NCBI RefSeq assembly: GCF_048564905.1
Contig: NW_027328740.1
Span: 34,647,019 to 34,711,018, forward strand
Reading direction: 5' to 3'
Length of the DNA: 64,000 bases
From: Vicugna pacos
Taxonomy: Eukaryota > Chordata > Mammalia > Artiodactyla > Camelidae
A program made the translations under genes and the position numbers. Positions 58,820 to 64,000 of the stretch are shown one piece after another. How positions within the stretch are numbered: position 1 is the first letter of the stretch; each line of letters begins with the position of its first letter. The notes beneath the pieces were generated by a model. That model was not told the DNA's origin. It did no database searches and worked only from the letters and a program-made list of their open reading frames with translations.

Positions 58820-59889
58820 TGTCTAAAGGATGTATCTTATTCCCCTCACCCCATGACTTACCTAAAGATACACTAAGCCTTTGTACTCATGGTGGATTCT
58901 AGAATCTCTGTCTCATCCTTCTTTCCCCAAGTTCCTGCTTACTATCACACAACTGTTAATGACGTTTTCCTTTGATTATACACAATAAATATGGGATCAT
59001 TTGAGAGGCTCGTGGAGTTGGGTCCCTACGCCCTCTCTCTTTCGTGACTTTTTCCACAGAGTCTTGAGTATTCATTCCCTGTACGTAAGACTTCTGCCAG
59101 CCAGAACCCACAGTTCCAGGTGAGAAGGATGCAGGCTTTATCTCTCCTACCCGAGGGAGAGAGAGTAGAAAATTGAGATCTGCTCTTCCGTGGTCCCTTC
59201 CTGCCCCAGGTCTGCTCCAGTTCACCTGCAGCCTTCTGGCCTCTGCTCACACTGCCTCTGTCCCAGGACTGACAGCAGCCTTTTCTTCCCTGGTAAACAT
59301 TTCCTGTGCCTTTTAGAAGTTGGTCTCTTCTCTGCAATACAACCCTGGCAGATGTGATGGTGGTAAACGTGCTGGTGGGCAGTCACTTGGGGACTGCCAG
59401 GAGCCATGCTGATTCTCCTGAGTCTCTCATTCGGGGTTACAGAACTGTCGAGCAGCAGAGGAAGCCCTTTAACGTGAGGCCAGCTCAGCATTGCATCACT
59501 TTCATTTTATTTTTGAATTTTCAGTGGAGAAATTATTTGTAGCAAACTGTTCCAGATTTTTGGCTGCCTGCTTTCCTCACCACCATTTCCTTGTTGGCTC
59601 TGGTGCTTGTTGTAAGAACCAGGTTTCTTCTCTGGTTATTTCTAGCAGCTGGGCTTGCCGAATCCTTGATCTGCATTTGAAGCAGAATGCTTCTTCGTGA
59701 TGTCAAGCTGATTTTCCTATTTCTGAATATTTCGTGTACACTCAGCAACTCTTTCAAGTGAAATGCTCTTGTCCAATTCTGTTAACCCATATTTGCCGAT
59801 CTCCTGCTTTCATGCTGAGGGCAGTTTCTTCTTCCTGTAATAAAAGTTAGCAATTTGCATTTACTATTTGAAGGTTCTGGCCCTAGGTG
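58820..59889. other. Intron-like DNA, no gene recognised
   Basis: Opposing ORFs of about 80-103 codons at 58956-59542 overlap on both strands and look like chance. Confidence 0.4.
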
Positions 59890-60980
59890 CTTTTGTCCTT
59901 AACAGTTTTAATACAATTCACCCATTAAAATGTGCAGCGGTTTTTACTCAAAGCCCAGAATTGTGCATCGCAGTCAATCTTAGAATATTTTCATCCCCCA
60001 ACAGGAAGCCCTGTATGCACAAGCAGTCATTCCCATCTTCCGCATCCTCCCCCAGCCCCAGGCAGCCATTGTTCTCTCTCTATGGATGTGCCTGTGCTGG
60101 ACATTTCATGTAAAACAAGTTATTTCATGTAAATGGAACTGTCTATTGTGACTGACTTCTTTCACACTGAGTAACTTTTTCAATGTATTTCCAGGTTGTG
60201 GCCTGGGTCAGTACTCTATGCTTTGCTATTGCTGAATTATATTCTACTGTATATCTGGGCCCTACTGTTTACCCATTCATCAGGTGATAGTCGTTTGTGT
60301 TGTGTCTGCTTTTTGTTTGTGAAGAGTAATGGCGCCGTGAATACTCCTGTAGGAATTTTTATGTGGACATTTGTTTTCAGTTCTCTTGCTTGTGTGACCA
60401 GAGAGCAGAAATGCTGGGTCATTCATAAACCAAATGTTCAACTCTCTGAGGACCTGCCAGGCTGTTTTCTAAAGTGGCCACCCTGTGTTACATCCTCACC
60501 AGCAAGGGCTGCGCGCTCCGCTTCCTCTGTGTCTTCATTAGTGCTTGTTACACATTTTTTTTATTATAACCTATTGTAGTAAGTGTGAAGCGGTTTCTCC
60601 TAGTGGTTTTGACTTGATTTCTTTTACAGCTAATGATATTGAACATCGTTTGATTGTGCTTATTGGCCATTTGTATATTTTCTTTGAAAAATACATTTTC
60701 AGATACTTTATACACATTTTAATTGAGTTCTCTTTTTCTTGTTGAGTTGTAGGAGTTTTTTCTTTTATTTGAAGATACAAATACTTAATCAGATAAATAA
60801 TTTGAAAAAATTTTCTCCTCTCTGTTGTTTTTTCACCTTCTGGATGGTGTCCTTTGAAGCAAATTTTTAACATTTGATGAACTCCAATTTATCACTGTTT
60901 TCTTTGTTCCTTGAGCTTTTGGGGTAATATTTAAAATCTGAGGTATTTTATTTAAACTTTTATATAAAAAATAACTTAAT
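59890..60980 (-). repeat. L1M LINE remnant, runs into copy B
   Basis: Reverse-complement L1M landmarks occur in order. They are 'caattcacccattaaaatgtgcagcgg', 'tcacactgagtaactttttcaatg', 'gctgaattatattctactgtat', 'agcagaaatgctgggtcatt', 'aatgatattgaacatcgtttgattgtgcttattggcc' and 'ggatggtgtcctttgaagc'. The last part coincides with the start of copy B, so its partner in copy A continues to the left of the window. Confidence 0.82.
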
Positions 60981-61004
60981 TCTTAAGACCGTTCTAGGAG
61001 ATGG

Positions 61005-61150
61005 GTGCTGTGGTTGTCCCCAGTCTATGGATAGGAGACTGAGGTGCAGAAAATTTCACTGAAATATCAGTGTCACAGCTACCCAGTGCTGTGGGATTTC
61101 AGACCCTCATGTTTGTCCCCAGCATTTGTGATCTTCACCACCATGCTCCA
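61005..61150 (-). repeat. MIR SINE fragment (copy B partner of 130-300)
   Basis: The same reverse MIR blocks as in copy A, at the expected offset. Confidence 0.6.
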
Positions 61151-63679
61151 CTACTGCCTGGAATCATTAATGAAAAAGTTTTCCTTTTTTGATTTCTTGA
61201 TTGTTTGTCTTCTCATTGGGGAACTCACCTCTTCATTTTCTTTGCAGAGATCTGTGTAGGTTTATTTTAGATCTCATGTACTTATTTATTACACAGGCTC
61301 CAGTGATGATTGTGCCTAGTTGTTCTAATCAATTCATACTCAAGTCTTTCCTGCTCATGACACTAAAAAGAGAGTCATGATTTACATAATGCTCAAAGAA
61401 GAATGTACTTGAGTGATTTTATTTTTCTAACCAATCAAACAAATCAAATAAAAACCCGGTGTTGGAACAGATTATAAGCCCTGCAGAATAGGGTCACTGT
61501 CTTCCTTGTGTTTCATTTGATTTGTCACAGTGTCTGGATAGTGCCTTGCTGTCCAGCAGTTTTGTGAGTATATGGTGCTCGTGAATCATTGTAAGGAAAG
61601 AATTTTGACAACAGACTGTGTTGTTCATTTCACAAGGGAAAAGATCATATAGAAATACTGCTCAGATTTATTTTAAAATTAAGCTTGGTGTTTTGAGAAG
61701 GGTTCAAGAAACCATACAAAAATCTTTTTCACTAATTTTAAATCTATCTTAGACACATTATGCATACATAGCAGAGTAACTTATCAACTAGTTTTGACAA
61801 GAGGAGTGTATTATTGATTATCTATTTTAGTTGAAATATTCTACCTGGGATAAAGTAATCAGTGCCCATAAATGAACAAATATGTTTGTATTTCTATGCA
61901 ACATGGGAGCAGACATCATATGTTTCTATATAATATATATGACTGTGTGTTTTAATCTGTCTGTCAGTGTTTTTATAGTTTTTCAGCAATGTTGTAACTT
62001 TAGAATTCTTCAATGGAAATCACCCCCAATTCTAGTGCAGTTTGTACTGTGTATCCTGTCTTATGCATGGGATTCCACTGTCCCCTCTGTGAGGAATTTC
62101 CTCTCCTATTGAGTTAGTAGCAGAGTTAAAGGAACTGTGATTTCTAGGCCTTTGCTCTCCATGTGTTTGCAGTTGGCTGTCAATCAAGATTTTCTCTTTC
62201 TTGAGTTTTCATTGTTCAATTAGAATTTTGGAAATAACAATTAATATGTTGCAACACTCTCCCTAGAAACTTGATGTGTTTGTGCTTTTCAGTTTCCAAT
62301 TTACAAAAAATGTAAATGCACTCCTGTTTTTAAATAGTCCTTTTTCACTAGATATTTGTTTACTTCTTTATAGTCAAAATATTTTTTTCCCAATGAATGA
62401 ATCGGTTTGCATGTTTTAAAAGATACTTTACTTTTTAAATTTCTTATTCTAACAGGTATATTCGTTGTACAGAATTTAGAAAATAAGGATAAACACAATT
62501 ATAACTTAAAAATGGCCTCTAATCTCACCTGGAGATACAGTTGTAAGGTTTGAAATTGAGAATTACAAGTCCTCTCAAACTCTTCTTCTATTTTAAGTAC
62601 GGTTTGGTTACTGAGATCCTCGAATTCTCATATGAATTGTAGCAGCAGATAGTCAGTTTCTGCAGAGGAACCCACTGGGATTGTGATCGAGTCCACGTTG
62701 AATATATGGATCGCTCTGGGGAGCACTGCCATCCCAAGAATGCTGTCATTTGATTCAGGAATGTGCGTGGTGTGTCTGTCCAGGTATTTAGGTATTCTTT
62801 AATTTTTTTCAGCATTGCATAGAGTTTACATTGGATTATTTTACTATATATTTTGCCTTTATACTGAGGACAAGTGTGCAAGGTACCGGGATCAGAAGTG
62901 TATTGGAGCTCCGCAGCTTGCTGCCACCATGGACGCTGTGCTCTTGCTTCGCCCACTGTACAATGTTGCACAAAATAGGACCTAAGTAACTCTCCCTTGA
63001 AAGAATGATTATATGATTGCTGGATGATGCTTGAGATTCCTTGTGATGATGTATTTTTCCCAGAATTTTGCCTCTTCTTCACTATGCCCTTTCCCTTCCT
63101 TTCCTCCAGCCTGTGTTTCAGCCTGCCTGTGGCATTGATTTTCCTTGTCTGTGGACTCTTCCTTTCACTAGTTCGTGATAATGTTACATGTGAGTTGTGG
63201 AAACTTGCTAGATGTCAAGAAAGAGCAAATCCATTGCATGCTTGATTTTTTAGAGTGTGTTATTGTATTATTGATTGAAATGAAATCAGGCTGACCCATT
63301 GAGCCATCCCCTGAGCTCTTTTTGCCTTCCTACAGGTGATACTGCTCTCGTTGCTGCATCTGCCCTTCCCCCAGACTTGGTTTTGGAGTTGAGTAAGTCA
63401 CCATCACTGGAGCCCTCCCTTTAAATGATGACGAGAACATTTGCTCTATCTCCTTGTTTGGGGACTTCGATGAGATGAGGCAACAGATAAAGAATGGAGC
63501 CCCACCTCATTCTGATCCCCGCTCTTTCCGTTCCTTTCTCCATGGGAAGAGTACAATTCAAAAATATAAAGATTGTGAGCTAATGAGATAGACAAGACAA
63601 CCGATCATTTATTAAATACCCTTTCATGCCAGAAACAAATGTATTATACACACAAAAAGCACATAAAATACGGTAGTAC

Positions 63680-63900
63680 TGTGGTTACAAACGTGGGTCC
63701 GAGTTCGAGTCCTGGTCTGGAGTGACAAGTCCTGTGAGATGGAGAATTGATAGGTCGGCTTAGCCTCTCTTGGACTTGTTTTCTGTCCTGCAGAGATGGG
63801 GCTCGCTAGGCGTCCCTCCCCCGTAGAGGTGCTGAGGGGTGTAAAAGACACGTGTAGGCAGACCGAGCACAGCTGCTCTTTCCTCGTAAGTGCAGGATAG
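63680..63900 (+). repeat. MIR SINE (copy B partner of 2845-3080)
   Basis: The same plus-strand MIR layout as in copy A, including 'gtccgagttcgagtcctgg', where the B box is better kept than in copy A. Confidence 0.6.
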
Positions 63901-64000
63901 CATCGCTTTTGCGGTGATGGCTTTATGACCGCACCGTGTAGACTCTCAGTGCTCCAAAGGGATGTCTTGCAGATTGGAGATGGGATTCTCACTTCTGTAA

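Larger units (their letters stand above)
60850..64000 (+). repeat. Long direct repeat, copy B (segmental duplication)
   Basis: The second copy of 1-3180, same orientation, still collinear at the last base of the window. It carries the same MIR insertions at matching positions (about 61005-61150 and 63680-63900). In the tandem model it is the intron downstream of the AGML-type exon of the right-hand TRAPPC9 copy. The distance from 3180 to the exon at 4446 predicts another such exon near 65270. The ORFs of 122 and 164 codons here have imperfect partners in copy A and show no sign of conserved coding. Confidence 0.93.

Noticed and set aside
62588-63992. 164- and 122-codon minus-strand ORFs in copy B
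   Set aside because: Copy A has only shorter, frame-disrupted counterparts and no conserved protein pattern; part overlaps a MIR.

Overview
This is mammalian nuclear DNA: intron-sized spacing, dense MIR and L1 fossils, retroviral LTRs, spliced exon remnants and one CpG island. Five copies of a short tRNA-derived SINE (minus strand, with a B-box-like 'gaacccaggacc' core and 'gctaagcacatgctctacca' end) match the camelid Vic-1 type as I remember it. A camelid (camel, llama or alpaca lineage) is therefore the best guess. No bacterial or phage features are present and I see no intact protein-coding gene.

The only host gene I recognise is TRAPPC9 (NIBP, a TRAPP II subunit). It is present as broken but spliced-looking exons, all on the plus strand. 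From left to right these are an exon matching the GALTTNGINPDTSTE region (4446-4566), the next exon matching the KNAGVIELEACIKAV region (11115-11238), a CpG-island promoter and probable non-coding first exon (about 35480-36238), the start-codon exon (40323-40895), and an exon matching [14 protein letters not shown] (49083-49193). The order is middle, middle, start, early-middle. That is what two partial gene copies in tandem would give: the tail of one copy, then the head of the next. Flanking introns and splice sites show these are segmental-duplication copies, not retrocopies. Each coding exon carries at least one stop, frameshift or deletion.

A second observation fits this. The first 3.2 kb of the window recurs in the same orientation in the last 3.15 kb, offset by 60.82-60.85 kb and roughly 90% identical by eye. 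The repeat lies just upstream of the GALTT-type exon in the left copy and downstream of the AGML-type exon in the right copy, as expected for one intron. The simplest model is a tandem array with a period near 60.8 kb, each unit holding the promoter and the first five or six exons of TRAPPC9. It predicts another GALTT-type exon about 1.3 kb past the right edge.

Region by region: 1-11.2 kb is intron and exons of the left copy, with a long minus-strand L1M. 11.2-35 kb is repeat-rich and must contain the junction between units. It holds an AT-rich ERV with two LTRs (14.5-21.6 kb), several solo LTRs and a nested L1/MITE/SINE cluster (26-29.4 kb). 35-36.2 kb is the CpG island, with a palindromic NRF1-type site, a CCAAT box, GC boxes and a strong splice donor. 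36.2-60.8 kb is exons and introns of the right copy. 60.85-64 kb is the second copy of the terminal repeat. The best candidate for something undescribed is this tandem array of promoter-bearing, possibly transcribed TRAPPC9 fragments.
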